DNA of 44,337 nt from assembly GCA_002418765.1 (NCBI GenBank), contig DIET01000042.1:1-44337 (forward strand). The letters are read 5' to 3'. The notes beneath the pieces are model-generated. The model saw only the letters and a list, made by a program, of their open reading frames with translations. It did no database searches and had not been told where the DNA came from. Each line of letters opens with the position of its first letter. Positions within the stretch are counted from its first letter, which is position 1. This document shows, one piece after another, positions 25,319 through 33,166 of the stretch. The DNA is from Peptococcaceae bacterium UBA5767 (GTDB taxonomy: Bacteria; Bacillota; TC1; UBA5767). The translations under genes and the position numbers were made by a program.

Positions 25319-26362
25319 CTATGCTTCGCTAAGCAGCGTTTTTCTAATCAGCTCAGCGCGTTTCTTTTCACGGTATATTTTCCCTATCGTCTGTTGCTCA
25401 TAAAGATGGGCGGGTTGCATCTCGTAGATCAAGCGGTTGTAACCCGTTATGCCCTCTACCAAAGGAAATTCCAAATCCAGCCGTCGGGCCAGCCGAAGGT
25501 CCTTGACGATTTTGATGCCCTCTTCCAACGATAGCGCAGAGGCATGCAGCAGAAGACCATACGATTTTCTGGCTTCATTTTCCACCCGAAAACGATCCTC
25601 CTCGCTCCAAGCTTCCATGGCTTCCCATTCTTTTTCCACCAACGCCCTAGCCTTGATCTCTAATTCCAAAAGGATTTCTTCCTCCGTCATGCCAAGCGTT
25701 ACCTGATTGCTCAACTGAAACACACTCCCCTGTCCCTTGGTTCCTTCGCCATAAAAGCCACGCAAAGCGTAGCCTTCCCTGGCCAACTTCTTAATTTCTT
25801 CAGACAAACGCTCACTGGCGCTCAGAACCGGCAAAAAAAGCATAACCGAAGCACGAAGCGCTGTTCCCAAATTGGTGGGACAGCTGGTAAGATATCCCTT
25901 TTCTTCATCAAACATCAGCGGCAAACTGCCTTCAAAGGCCTGGTCTACATTCTGGGCAATAATATAAGCATCCTCTAGATCAAACCCCGGAGAAAATCCC
26001 TGAATGCGCAAATGGTCCTCTTCATTGATCATCACCGAAATGCGGCCTGCAAGACCCGTGATGACACCCGTACCCTTGGGCAAGGCAAACAGCTTGGGGC
26101 TAATGAGATGCTGCTCCAACAGCAATGATTTGTCTTGATTGGGGATGGATTCCAGTCTTTGAAAAAGAAGCTGTCCCGCTTTCTGGCAAAACGACTCCTC
26201 CTGGCACAATCCTTCAATAACCACAAGCAATGATTCTTTTTGCTCTTCACTCATGCGCACCGGGAAAAAATAATCCTCTATGTTCCTGGCCAACCGTACC
26301 CGGCTTGAGACGACTGTTTCCTCCAGACGCATGAGGCTTTGTTTTCGTAATTCTTCAGGCAT
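25319..26362 (-). CDS. mcsB: protein-arginine kinase McsB
   Basis: A 347-residue member of the guanido-kinase family that phosphorylates arginine in proteins, including CtsR, and marks them for ClpCP. SSRVRLARNIEDYFFPVRM (about residue 20), ISVMINEEDHLRIQGFSPG (about 108) and CPTNLGTALRASVMLFLP (about 160) are the substrate and nucleotide stretches of the family. The kinase Cys and Arg positions look intact. GGAGG precedes ATG 26362, which overlaps mcsA by 8 bases. Confidence 0.96.
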   Translation of the reverse strand: MPEELRKQSLMRLEETVVSSRVRLARNIEDYFFPVRMSEEQKESLLVVIEGLCQEESFCQKAGQLLFQRLESIPNQDKSLLLEQHLISPKLFALPKGTGVITGLAGRISVMINEEDHLRIQGFSPGFDLEDAYIIAQNVDQAFEGSLPLMFDEEKGYLTSCPTNLGTALRASVMLFLPVLSASERLSEEIKKLAREGYALRGFYGEGTKGQGSVFQLSNQVTLGMTEEEILLELEIKARALVEKEWEAMEAWSEEDRFRVENEARKSYGLLLHASALSLEEGIKIVKDLRLARRLDLEFPLVEGITGYNRLIYEMQPAHLYEQQTIGKIYREKKRAELIRKTLLSEA

Positions 26363-26873
26363 GATGATCCTCCAGTGACCGTATGCGATCTCGCAACTCC
26401 GCCGCCTTTTCGTAAGCCTCGTCTCGGATCATCGCTTCCAACTCTTTTTGCCAGATCTTTAGCTGCTTCTTTTGCTCAATGCTCTCCATCATGCCTTTGG
26501 GGACATAACCTACATGAACATGCCCCCTCTGGACCCGATCAATGACCGATTCAAATTCTTCAGCAAACGTTTCATAGCAATCCGGGCAACCAGCCAAACC
26601 GGTCTTGCGAATATTTTTGCCGCTGGTGCCGCAGGTCTTGCAGACCTTCTCGTCAACGGCATGGGAAAACATCACCCCAAATTTCTGCGGATCCTGCAAA
26701 ATAGCCTGCAAAAGGCTCTTGCCATCCAAGCTCAAGGTAATCTTGTTTTTCATATCTTTGTGATATTTTTCAGCACACACAGGGCACAGGTCAATTTGGG
26801 TTTTCTGACTCCCACTGATTTTGATAATGTGCACGGTCGCTTCTCGTTTTTTACATTCATGACAAAGCATCAT
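26355..26873 (-). CDS. mcsA: McsA, activator of McsB (zinc-finger/UVR protein)
   Basis: A 172-residue protein with four CxxC pairs: CHECKK at residue 4, CPVC near 31, CKTCGTSG near 78 and CPDC near 95, which should hold two zinc ions. A C-terminal UVR motif (LKIWQKELEAMIRDEAYEKAAELRDRIRSLE) ends the protein. McsA activates McsB and modulates CtsR and ClpC. Two tandem ATGs (26873, 26870) follow AGGTGA directly behind the ctsR stop. Confidence 0.95.
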   Translation of the reverse strand: MMLCHECKKREATVHIIKISGSQKTQIDLCPVCAEKYHKDMKNKITLSLDGKSLLQAILQDPQKFGVMFSHAVDEKVCKTCGTSGKNIRKTGLAGCPDCYETFAEEFESVIDRVQRGHVHVGYVPKGMMESIEQKKQLKIWQKELEAMIRDEAYEKAAELRDRIRSLEDHHA

Positions 26874-26877
26874 TCAC

Positions 26878-27342
26878 CTACTTTTCTCTTACTTTGGTAA
26901 GGATCATTTCGCGTAGCAAATCCATACGCAGGGCATCTTTTTCTTCATGCGCTCGGGCCAAGAAGGACGAGCCGGTTACACTTAAGATCATTCTGGCTTC
27001 ACTTTTCGTAAGAAATCCTTCTTCCACCAAGCGGTATACCAGATTGATGCTTTCTTGCACACTGATCTTGGTCACATCAGGATCAGTCAGACGTCTTATA
27101 AAATCATGTTCCTTCTCGATGGGAAGCTTCACAATGCGAAGATAACCTCCACCACCTCGCCTGCTCTCCACGACATAGCCCCGCTGCATGGTAAAACGAG
27201 TGTTGAGCACATAGTTGATTTGTGAAGGAACACAGGAAAACCGACAGGAAAGATCTGCCCGTCTAAGCTCTACCATGTCATCTTCACTCAAGGAAATAAT
27301 CTTCAGCAAATATTGTTCTATGGCTTCCGCTTTGCTTCTCAT
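26878..27342 (-). CDS. ctsR: CtsR, repressor of class III heat-shock genes
   Basis: A 154-residue dimeric winged helix-turn-helix repressor. The DNA-binding part includes ADLSCRFSCVPSQINYVLNTRF and the glycine-rich wing VVESRRGGGGYLRIVKL near residue 58, a hallmark of CtsR; the wing arginine is the site of McsB phosphorylation. It heads the ctsR-mcsA-mcsB-clpC operon, and a near-consensus CtsR box lies 9 bases upstream of its ATG, so it represses itself. Confidence 0.96.
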   Translation of the reverse strand: MRSKAEAIEQYLLKIISLSEDDMVELRRADLSCRFSCVPSQINYVLNTRFTMQRGYVVESRRGGGGYLRIVKLPIEKEHDFIRRLTDPDVTKISVQESINLVYRLVEEGFLTKSEARMILSVTGSSFLARAHEEKDALRMDLLREMILTKVREK

Positions 27343-27350
27343 GGATCTCC

Positions 27351-27367
27351 TCTGACCTTATTTGACG
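27351..27367 (-). promoter_or_regulatory. CtsR box in front of ctsR
   Basis: On the minus strand the site reads CGTCAAA TAA GGTCAGA, against the heptad consensus RGTCAAA NAN RGTCAAA: 15 of 17 positions fit. It lies between the ctsR -10 hexamer and the ATG. Confidence 0.8.
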
Positions 27368-27377
27368 TTATAACTAT

Positions 27378-27405
27378 ATCATAACGGATGAGGCTTGGAT
27401 GTCAA
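27378..27405 (-). promoter_or_regulatory. promoter of ctsR-mcsA-mcsB-clpC
   Basis: Minus strand TTGACA (27405-27400), 16 bp, TATGAT (27383-27378). The CtsR box follows 10 bp downstream, at about the transcription start, consistent with repression by occlusion. Confidence 0.7.
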
Positions 27406-27443
27406 GAATTTCGCAATTGTTTGACTTATTCCTTTACCATTTA

Positions 27444-27452
27444 TGTTATAAT
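27444..27452 (+). promoter_or_regulatory. extended -10 promoter of the divergent unknown gene
   Basis: TGT followed by TATAAT (27447-27452) gives an extended -10 element; the -35 (TTGACT at 27421-27426) is 20 bp away, longer than ideal. A single CtsR-like heptad with its NAN spacer (AGTCAAACAA on the minus strand, ending near 27426) overlaps this -35 region, so CtsR might touch this promoter as well. Confidence 0.5.
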
Positions 27453-27469
27453 CTGAGCAAAAGGGGGTG

Positions 27470-28129
27470 ATGGTCGTAGAATATAAAATTGATGACGTGG
27501 CCAAGCTGTTTCAGACCACCAATTTTGCAATTTATTCCTATATCACCAAGTATCCTGAGCTTAGACAGACCCTCAAGGCCAAATCCGGGGTGCTGACCAT
27601 CAATGAACGGGGTGTGGACTTGTTGAGTCAGTATATCAAAAATGAAGGAAAAACAAAAACCAAAATATCCAATCAGCCGGTGGCCGATGACCTCTATGGA
27701 GAAGCCCACCCCGATGTGACCGTAAAACAAAAGCCCAAACAAAAAAGTGGCCAGGATGATCAAAAGGACGCTGTCTTGCCCAAGGAAAAGGAGCAACAGC
27801 CCGTTTTCGAGCCAGAAGTCCGTGAAGACGCAAAGGCCAACGAGACTTTACCACCACCAGTGGAGACAAAAGACACGACAACAGACCAACCCTATCAGAG
27901 CTTTTCCGATTTTAAGGAACGAGTACCTATGAAGGCGCAGGACCAACCTCTGCCAGGCATGGATTTGGCTTACCGGGAAATGAAGGAGGCTCTTTTGTAT
28001 CTTCGAGAACAGTTGGATAAAAAGGATCAGCAAATTGCTGATTTATCTCGTATGCTGGAAAACCAGCAAATTCTATTCAAACAAGAACAGCTCAACGTCA
28101 AGGTACTCGAAGATCTTTATCGGCGTTAG
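27470..28129 (+). CDS. uncharacterised protein: HTH-like N-terminus, coiled-coil C-terminus
   Basis: I do not recognise this 219-residue protein. Residues 1-58 look like a small MerR/helix-turn-helix-type fold (YKIDDVAKLFQTTNFAIYSY ... GVLTINERGVDLLSQYIK). Residues 60-150 are hydrophilic, Lys/Gln/Pro/Glu rich and probably disordered. Residues 155-219 are a heptad-type coiled coil (MKEALLYLREQLDKKDQQIA onward). It has no signal peptide or membrane segment. This layout, DNA-binding head plus linker plus coiled coil, is seen in plasmid replication/partition accessory proteins and some regulators, but that is only analogy. The AAAGGGGGTGATG before it mimics an anti-SD match; GTG 27467 is an alternative start. 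It is divergent from ctsR, ends at a bidirectional terminator and lies beside a DnaA-box cluster. Confidence 0.8.
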   Translation: MVVEYKIDDVAKLFQTTNFAIYSYITKYPELRQTLKAKSGVLTINERGVDLLSQYIKNEGKTKTKISNQPVADDLYGEAHPDVTVKQKPKQKSGQDDQKDAVLPKEKEQQPVFEPEVREDAKANETLPPPVETKDTTTDQPYQSFSDFKERVPMKAQDQPLPGMDLAYREMKEALLYLREQLDKKDQQIADLSRMLENQQILFKQEQLNVKVLEDLYRR

Positions 28130-28146
28130 GCACAATGCAGGTATGG

Positions 28147-28178
28147 AAAAGGAAGAAAGCAATGCTCTCTTCCTTTTT
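28147..28178. terminator. bidirectional terminator after the unknown gene
   Basis: AAAAGGAAGA (28147-28156) pairs with TCTTCCTTTT (28168-28177), with a smaller AGCA/TGCT stem inside. Plus-strand transcripts end in TTTTT; the minus strand also ends in TTTT. It serves the plus-strand gene and could also end walJ transcripts. Confidence 0.75.
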
Positions 28179-28240
28179 ATTGCTCCAAATTGTTTTTCCC
28201 TACTCTCATGCTATGTTTTCCATAGCGGTTCCGGCCTTCT

Positions 28241-28295
28241 TTATCCCGAGTTATACACTGTTTTCCACATGGTTATCCCCAGAAACTGTGGATAA
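28241..28295. promoter_or_regulatory. cluster of DnaA-box-like 9-mers
   Basis: Compared with TTATCCACA: 28241-28249 TTATCCCGA (7/9), 28251-28259 TTATACACT (7/9; 8/9 against TTATNCACA), 28261-28269 TTTTCCACA (8/9), 28273-28281 TTATCCCCA (8/9), and on the minus strand 28295-28287 TTATCCACA (9/9). The first three start exactly 10 bp apart, i.e. on one helix face. The cluster fills the end of a 166-bp gap between the unknown gene and walJ. It may be a DnaA-binding regulatory or titration site; no dnaA or dnaN is in the window. Confidence 0.55.
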
Positions 28296-29075
28296 CTACA
28301 ACTCTACAAAGGGTAACGGCTCATACCTCGGAGCGACGGAAAGGGTAATCTGTGAAAAACCCTGCAAGACGGCTTGAACACAATCAAAGGCCAGGGCTGG
28401 CCTGTTGTTTTCACTACTCAGATGGGCTAGGGTCACTGCTACTGTCTGTTTCCCCACCACATCCAACAGCAAAGACTGACACTCTACATTGGAAAGATGC
28501 CCTTTTGGAGACAAGATTCGCTGAATCAAAGGATAGGGATAGGATCCGTTTCTCAACATGGCTACATCATGATTGGCCTCAACAACCAGCCCCTGACAGC
28601 TTTGCAAACGTACCTTTAAGCGGTCTTCAATCCATCCTGTATCCGTGACAAAGCCAACTTTCTTGCCCGCGCTGGACACCATATAACCACAAGGTTCACA
28701 AGCATCATGTGACAAAGGAAACGTCTCCACCGCTAAGCTGTGCATCAAAAAGGTATCTTCCACCCGGTGCAAGCGGATATGTTCTTCGGGAATAGAGCCC
28801 ACCCTGCCACGAATGCGTTCCCACGTCCCCGGGGTAGTATGGATAGGTATCTTGAGTTTGCGAGAGATAACACCGACACCCTTGCTGTGATCCGTGTGCT
28901 CATGGGTCAGCAATATGCCTCTGACCTTATGCAGTGAAATATCCAAGGTATCAGTCAGACGCAACAGTTCCTTAAAGGAAAGACCGCCGTCCAAAAGGAC
29001 GGCGTCTGATTCATTTTCGATATAGGAAGCATTGCCTGAACTCCCACTGATGAGAGTCGTATAGCGCAATTTCAT
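28296..29075 (-). CDS. walJ: metallo-beta-lactamase-fold hydrolase WalJ/YycJ
   Basis: A 259-residue MBL-fold protein. The metal motif LTHEHTDHSKGV (HxHxDH) lies near residue 57, followed by the later His in PLSHDACEPCG near 123, FVTDTGWI near 146 and EANHDVAML near 166. WalJ/YycJ proteins are 5'-3' exonuclease-like and linked to the WalRK wall-stress system and to coordination of replication and cell division in Bacillus and Streptococcus. Here it is not with walRK; it overlaps the end of trxB by 4 bases and is translated from that operon. Its stop codon abuts the DnaA-box cluster. Confidence 0.9.
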   Translation of the reverse strand: MKLRYTTLISGSSGNASYIENESDAVLLDGGLSFKELLRLTDTLDISLHKVRGILLTHEHTDHSKGVGVISRKLKIPIHTTPGTWERIRGRVGSIPEEHIRLHRVEDTFLMHSLAVETFPLSHDACEPCGYMVSSAGKKVGFVTDTGWIEDRLKVRLQSCQGLVVEANHDVAMLRNGSYPYPLIQRILSPKGHLSNVECQSLLLDVVGKQTVAVTLAHLSSENNRPALAFDCVQAVLQGFSQITLSVAPRYEPLPFVEL

Positions 29076-30001
29076 TCTAATCCCTCAATATATTTCGATG
29101 CATTGATGGTAGCCAGTGCCGCATCTCCCACCGCAGTCGAGACCTGTCTAAGCTGTGTCTGCCGTACATCCCCAGCCACAAAGACACCCGGCATGGTCGT
29201 TTCCATCTGCATATTGGCCACCACTTGACCCTTTTCGTCAAGCGTTACCTGCGTATCCTTCAAGAAATCCGAGTTGGGAACGGTTCCTACAAAAATAAAG
29301 ACACCATCGACGTTCAAACGATGAAGCTCATTCGTTTTTACATTCTTTAGTTCTATTTCTTCCACGTTTTGCTCTCCCAGAATCCGTTCTAGGGTTTCGG
29401 AATAAAGTATTTCGATTTTCTTGTTATCGATCACCCGGTCCTGCAATATCTTGGCGCCACGAAATTCATCTCTACGGTGAATCAAGGTCACCTTGCTGGC
29501 AAACTTAGTCAAAAAAACCGCTTCTTCCAATGCCGTATCACCGCCACCAATAACAGCAACCTCTCGGCCGCGGAAAAAAGCCCCATCACAGGTGCCACAA
29601 TAGGATACCCCCGCACCCAAAAACTCCCGTTCGCCCTCTACACCCAGTTGTCCGGGAAAAGCCCCCGTAGCGACGACCACGGCTTTGGCCTCCAAAGACC
29701 CGTCGCTCGTCTTCACTTCAATCCGGTTTTCTTTGCTCTCCAGCCCGGTCACATACTTATTGACAAAATCCACCTCACTAAAATTCATGGCTTGCATGGT
29801 AAACTTGGTCATCAGCTCAGCGCCGCTTAGGCCTTCAGGAAACCCAGGATAGTTTTCTATCCAGTCGGTATTGACCAACTGTCCACCAGGCGATCCCATT
29901 TCAAATATTTTCACAGAAAGGCCTGCCCTGGCGCCGTACACAGCCGCCGTAAGTCCTGCAGGACCAGCTCCAATAATTGCCAAATCACATTTCGTATCCA
30001 T
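29072..30001 (-). CDS. trxB: thioredoxin reductase
   Basis: A 309-residue FAD/NADPH flavoprotein that reduces thioredoxin. FAD site AIIGAGPAGLTAAVYGARAG at residues 8-27, redox-active CGTCDGAFF near 134 (Thr where many have Ala), NADPH site VAVIGGGDTALEEAVFLT near 150 and C-terminal GVFVAGDVRQTQLRQVSTAVGDAA. It is full length. AAAGGAG lies 11 bases before ATG 30001 and a promoter is upstream. The closest alternatives, ferredoxin-type thioredoxin reductases, lack the intact NADPH loop seen here, so an NADPH enzyme is favoured. Confidence 0.95.
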   Translation of the reverse strand: MDTKCDLAIIGAGPAGLTAAVYGARAGLSVKIFEMGSPGGQLVNTDWIENYPGFPEGLSGAELMTKFTMQAMNFSEVDFVNKYVTGLESKENRIEVKTSDGSLEAKAVVVATGAFPGQLGVEGEREFLGAGVSYCGTCDGAFFRGREVAVIGGGDTALEEAVFLTKFASKVTLIHRRDEFRGAKILQDRVIDNKKIEILYSETLERILGEQNVEEIELKNVKTNELHRLNVDGVFIFVGTVPNSDFLKDTQVTLDEKGQVVANMQMETTMPGVFVAGDVRQTQLRQVSTAVGDAALATINASKYIEGLE

Positions 30002-30037
30002 CTGTGTTTTCTCCTTTACCGTTCATCAAACATGCCC

Positions 30038-30066
30038 ATTATACCACCTATGGGTATACAAGCCAA
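30038..30066 (-). promoter_or_regulatory. promoter of trxB-walJ
   Basis: Minus strand TTGGCT (30066-30061), 17 bp, TATAAT (30043-30038), with TGG in front of the -10 as an extended element. The -35 overlaps the tail of the upstream terminator. Confidence 0.65.
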
Positions 30067-30090
30067 AAAAATGACCGCCAGGCGGTCATT
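30065..30090 (-). terminator. terminator of the scfA-scfB-M23 operon
   Basis: AATGACCGCC (30070-30079) pairs perfectly with GGCGGTCATT (30081-30090); on the minus strand the stem runs into seven T. It begins 6 bases after the M23 peptidase stop. Confidence 0.88.
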
Positions 30091-30096
30091 CCATGT

Positions 30097-31656
30097 TTAC
30101 TCTAGATAATTAATGGGGTTCTTGGCCACACCATTGACCCGAACCTCAAAGTGCAGGTGAGGACCAGTACTGTTGCCAGAACTGCCGACCAGACCAATCA
30201 AGTCACCCCGGGAGACCTGTTCCGCATAACTGACCTTGTATCCTGACAGATGTGCATAACGGGTTTCCAGTCCGTCACCGTGATCGATCTTCACAAGCCT
30301 TCCGTAACTGCCACTCCAGGCAGCAAAGGTCACTACCCCTGATTCAGCCGCATATATGGGATCACCTGTCTTACCCCCAATGTCAAGTCCATAGTGAAAA
30401 CCTGAGCTTCTCCAGCCGTAAGGCGAAGTAATACGCCCCCGCATGGGCCAAGCAACTGCACCGCTTCCGCCATCTCCTCTGGAGGCCATGACGTATTTGG
30501 TGCCACTGGCTACCACCTTGGTAGTCGGGTCGGAGATTACCACTTCAGCAACCTCCAGGCGTTCCATTTCCTGCCCATTTTCAAATATAATCTCATATTC
30601 CACTTCCTTGGAACCGTATTCCCCGGAAGTAATGGTTTTATATTGTCCTCGCCACAGCGTGGCATCATTGGTATAGGCTGTCGTAAAAGGAATACTTTCT
30701 TCCTTGACCAACTTTCCTGTCGCCACAATATGCACCGGTTTTTCCACAACATTCAGATTCAGTACTTCTCCGATCTGCAGATAACTGTTGCTGGGCTGAT
30801 GCTTGGGATTGGCTTCTCTCAGCTCATCCGTGGTCAGAGAAAAGCGCTCGGCAATCTGAGACAGTGTATCGTTCTTCTTGACCGTATAAGTCTTTTGGAC
30901 TTCCTCGCCATGCATCAGATAGCCCTTAAAGGTCTCAAAATCAGTGAAATCATGAATGCCGACTTCCATTTGCACATATTCAATCTTTTCAGATACCTTA
31001 ACATCTGTGATTTCCAAAGTACCAGACGAAACCTCTGGCTGATATCCAGCTACAATTTCTTGGATAACCTGCTCCCCTTCTTCCTTGGTTTGCAGTGTAG
31101 CCACTTCTTCTCCGTTGATGAACATTTTGTAGCCCACCGCTACAAAATTCAATTCCTCACAAAGAGAAGCAATGGCCTTATCATCAGACAATTCCTCTGT
31201 TTTGGCCCGAACGGGCAGATATTCAATGTTGTCCGTATAGTGGATGTTGCTGTAATGTTCACTGTGTTGAGAAAGATAATCCTGCACAGCCTCTTCCATA
31301 TCAGCATAGTCAGCAACCACCGCCACAGTCTGTCCATCCAAAGCGACAGCATAAGCATTGGGAAAACTTGTGCTTACAAATAAAGAAAGAAAAGCCAAGG
31401 ACAACCCCAACGTACCGAGTGCCAGCCATTTTTTATTGGGCAGTCTGCCTGAACGGTTGAACCCTAGCATCAGGACACGACCAGGGAATGCAATCATATG
31501 ACGAATCATCTGGCCCCATATCTCACTGATGGTGAGTGTCAAGCATTCGAGCCTGATGAGTAATAGCCCAAATCTCTGCCATACATGCATCGCTCTCATA
31601 GACCGATATCGCCGAATCTTCTTTGTTGGCGATGGTTTTTGCTGATCTCGATCCAA
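30097..31656 (-). CDS. membrane-anchored murein endopeptidase with LysM, G5 and M23 domains
   Basis: A 519-residue protein. A basic N-terminal region of about 75 residues precedes one membrane segment (WLALGTLGLSLAFLSLF, near residue 78). Outside lie an unassigned region, a LysM domain (TYTVKKNDTLSQIAERFSLT, about 257-302), a G5 domain (EESIPFTTAYTNDATLWRGQ onward, about 315-390) and a C-terminal M23 peptidase (about 410-519) with the zinc residues in HYGLD and HLHFEV. It should bind and cut peptidoglycan cross-bridges. The start is a TTG at 31656 with AAGGAGG 8 bases upstream; the first later ATG has no comparable site. It begins 22 bases after scfB and is probably co-transcribed with the SCIFF genes. 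The long N-terminal cytoplasmic part is unusual. Confidence 0.9.
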   Translation of the reverse strand: MDRDQQKPSPTKKIRRYRSMRAMHVWQRFGLLLIRLECLTLTISEIWGQMIRHMIAFPGRVLMLGFNRSGRLPNKKWLALGTLGLSLAFLSLFVSTSFPNAYAVALDGQTVAVVADYADMEEAVQDYLSQHSEHYSNIHYTDNIEYLPVRAKTEELSDDKAIASLCEELNFVAVGYKMFINGEEVATLQTKEEGEQVIQEIVAGYQPEVSSGTLEITDVKVSEKIEYVQMEVGIHDFTDFETFKGYLMHGEEVQKTYTVKKNDTLSQIAERFSLTTDELREANPKHQPSNSYLQIGEVLNLNVVEKPVHIVATGKLVKEESIPFTTAYTNDATLWRGQYKTITSGEYGSKEVEYEIIFENGQEMERLEVAEVVISDPTTKVVASGTKYVMASRGDGGSGAVAWPMRGRITSPYGWRSSGFHYGLDIGGKTGDPIYAAESGVVTFAAWSGSYGRLVKIDHGDGLETRYAHLSGYKVSYAEQVSRGDLIGLVGSSGNSTGPHLHFEVRVNGVAKNPINYLE

Positions 31657-31678
31657 ATTCGTGTCCTCCTTCTATGCT

Positions 31679-33115
31679 TTATGTATTTTTCAACAATTTC
31701 TGGATTTTCTCTTTTGCCACCTGATCTGCGCGAGCAGATTCCGACGTTTCTGTAACCATATTATACCTATGGTACAATAATAGCATAACCTGTACTGTTA
31801 TGGCTAGTTCTAATCTTATTTTTTGTATCTCGCAACCCAATACGTACGGTTGCTTGATATTTTGATTGAATTCCCAGGCGTTGGCGTGGCATCCCCCGCT
31901 GCAATGATACCTGGCCCAGCACGACTGGCAAGCCTCTTTGCTATAGACATGCGTAGCATGAAACTCCTCTGCCAAATCTTTTCTTACGATGCCCTCATCC
32001 AGGGTTCCCATCTTAAATGATTCTATTCCAACAAACTGATGGCAGGGATAAATATCGCCTTCTGGCGTCACCGCCAGGTATTCAAATCCGGCACCGCAAG
32101 CACTGACCCGCTTGTAAAGGCACGGCCCCCCCTCCAAATCCACATTAAAATGAAAGAAATCGAACGGTCGCCCTTCTTCGACTCTCTTCAGATATAAACG
32201 AGCCAAACGTTCATATTCTTTTTCGAGTACCGGCAAATCCTCTTTTCTTAGAGCAAAATCCGTGTCCTTCGAACAAACCACAGGTTCTACGCTCAGGTGA
32301 TCAAAGCCCTCCTCCAAAAAACTCTTTACATCCTGGGAGAAATCTAAATTGTACCGAGTATAAGTCCCTCGCACCACATAATCACCTGTGACCTGGGACA
32401 CTGCTTTGAAATGGGGGACAATCACGTCATAACTGGGCTTGTGATTTTTTGTGTAGCGCATACGGTCGTTCACTTCTTTTCGCCCATCCAAGGACAACAC
32501 CAGAGAAATCTCATTTTGAATGAGAAAATCTCTAATTTCCTGATTCAACTGGACTCCATTGGTTGTCAGACTGAACTTGATCGCCTTATGCACTTCTGCT
32601 GCTTTTTTTCTTCCGTACCGCACCACTTCTTGCACGGTGTCCATGGCCATCAGTGGCTCTCCTCCAAAAAAATCCATTTCCAAAAGAGGCCTGTCCTGGG
32701 CATGAGATATCAAAAAATCCACAGCTTTTCTTCCTACTTCCGGTGTCATCAAGGCCGGCGACCCGCCAAAATTTCCTTGAGAAGCAAAGCAATAAGCGCA
32801 GGCCAAATTGCAGTCATGGGCCACATTCAAGCACAAGGACTTGACCCCCTCAGGCATGGTAAAACCCAGCGGCATAGCCGCCGGAGTAAACAAGGTCCCG
32901 GCATCCTTCAGCGCCTTCAGCTCTTCCATGATGATTCGCCCTTCTTTGGACAGCGTAGGAAGAAGGGCCTCAGCATTCCCTTGGGCATTCACAAGGGCCT
33001 TCAAAACCTGAACGCTGGCTTCATCCAAAAGGTGGATGGAATTCGTTTCTACATCCAACACAATATGTTGCCCCAACCTGGAAATAATGTGCACATTGCT
33101 GATATCCCATTTCAT
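31679..33115 (-). CDS. scfB: SCIFF peptide maturase, radical SAM/SPASM thioether-forming enzyme
   Basis: A 478-residue enzyme. An N-terminal RiPP recognition-like region (IVLDVETNSIHLLDEASVQV) is followed by the radical SAM cluster motif CNLACAYC at about residues 101-108, the GGEP-type FFGGEPLMAMD near 150, and a SPASM region with many cysteines (CGAGFEYLAVTPEGDIYPC, CQSCWARYHCSGGCHANAWE, VLGCEIQK) for two auxiliary 4Fe-4S clusters. It installs thioether links from cysteines to acceptor residues in the SCIFF precursor. The precursor gene lies directly upstream, separated by a hairpin. ATG 33115 follows AGAGGAA. Full length for the family. Confidence 0.95.
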   Translation of the reverse strand: MKWDISNVHIISRLGQHIVLDVETNSIHLLDEASVQVLKALVNAQGNAEALLPTLSKEGRIIMEELKALKDAGTLFTPAAMPLGFTMPEGVKSLCLNVAHDCNLACAYCFASQGNFGGSPALMTPEVGRKAVDFLISHAQDRPLLEMDFFGGEPLMAMDTVQEVVRYGRKKAAEVHKAIKFSLTTNGVQLNQEIRDFLIQNEISLVLSLDGRKEVNDRMRYTKNHKPSYDVIVPHFKAVSQVTGDYVVRGTYTRYNLDFSQDVKSFLEEGFDHLSVEPVVCSKDTDFALRKEDLPVLEKEYERLARLYLKRVEEGRPFDFFHFNVDLEGGPCLYKRVSACGAGFEYLAVTPEGDIYPCHQFVGIESFKMGTLDEGIVRKDLAEEFHATHVYSKEACQSCWARYHCSGGCHANAWEFNQNIKQPYVLGCEIQKIRLELAITVQVMLLLYHRYNMVTETSESARADQVAKEKIQKLLKNT

Positions 33116-33129
33116 ACTATTCCTCTTTT

Positions 33130-33161
33130 CTACAAAAAGAAATCCTATCCGCAGATAGGAT
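33130..33161 (-). terminator. hairpin between scfA and scfB
   Basis: ATCCTATC (33142-33149) pairs with GATAGGAT (33154-33161) around a 4-base loop; on the minus strand it is followed by TTCTTTTT. It begins 6 bases after scfA and leaves only the scfB ribosome binding site behind it. A partial terminator here would keep precursor mRNA in excess over maturase mRNA. Confidence 0.7.
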
Positions 33162-33166
33162 GTTTT

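Noticed and set aside
28272..28296. Inverted repeat GTTATCCCC / GTGGATAAC as a walJ terminator
   Set aside because: One mismatch, no U-tract behind it, and both arms are DnaA-box-like 9-mers, which explains the symmetry better.
28135..28377. Plus-strand frame of 80 codons with a hydrophobic start, directly after the unknown gene
   Set aside because: No ribosome binding site; it runs through a terminator, the 9-mer cluster and then antisense into walJ. The hydrophobic look is probably chance.
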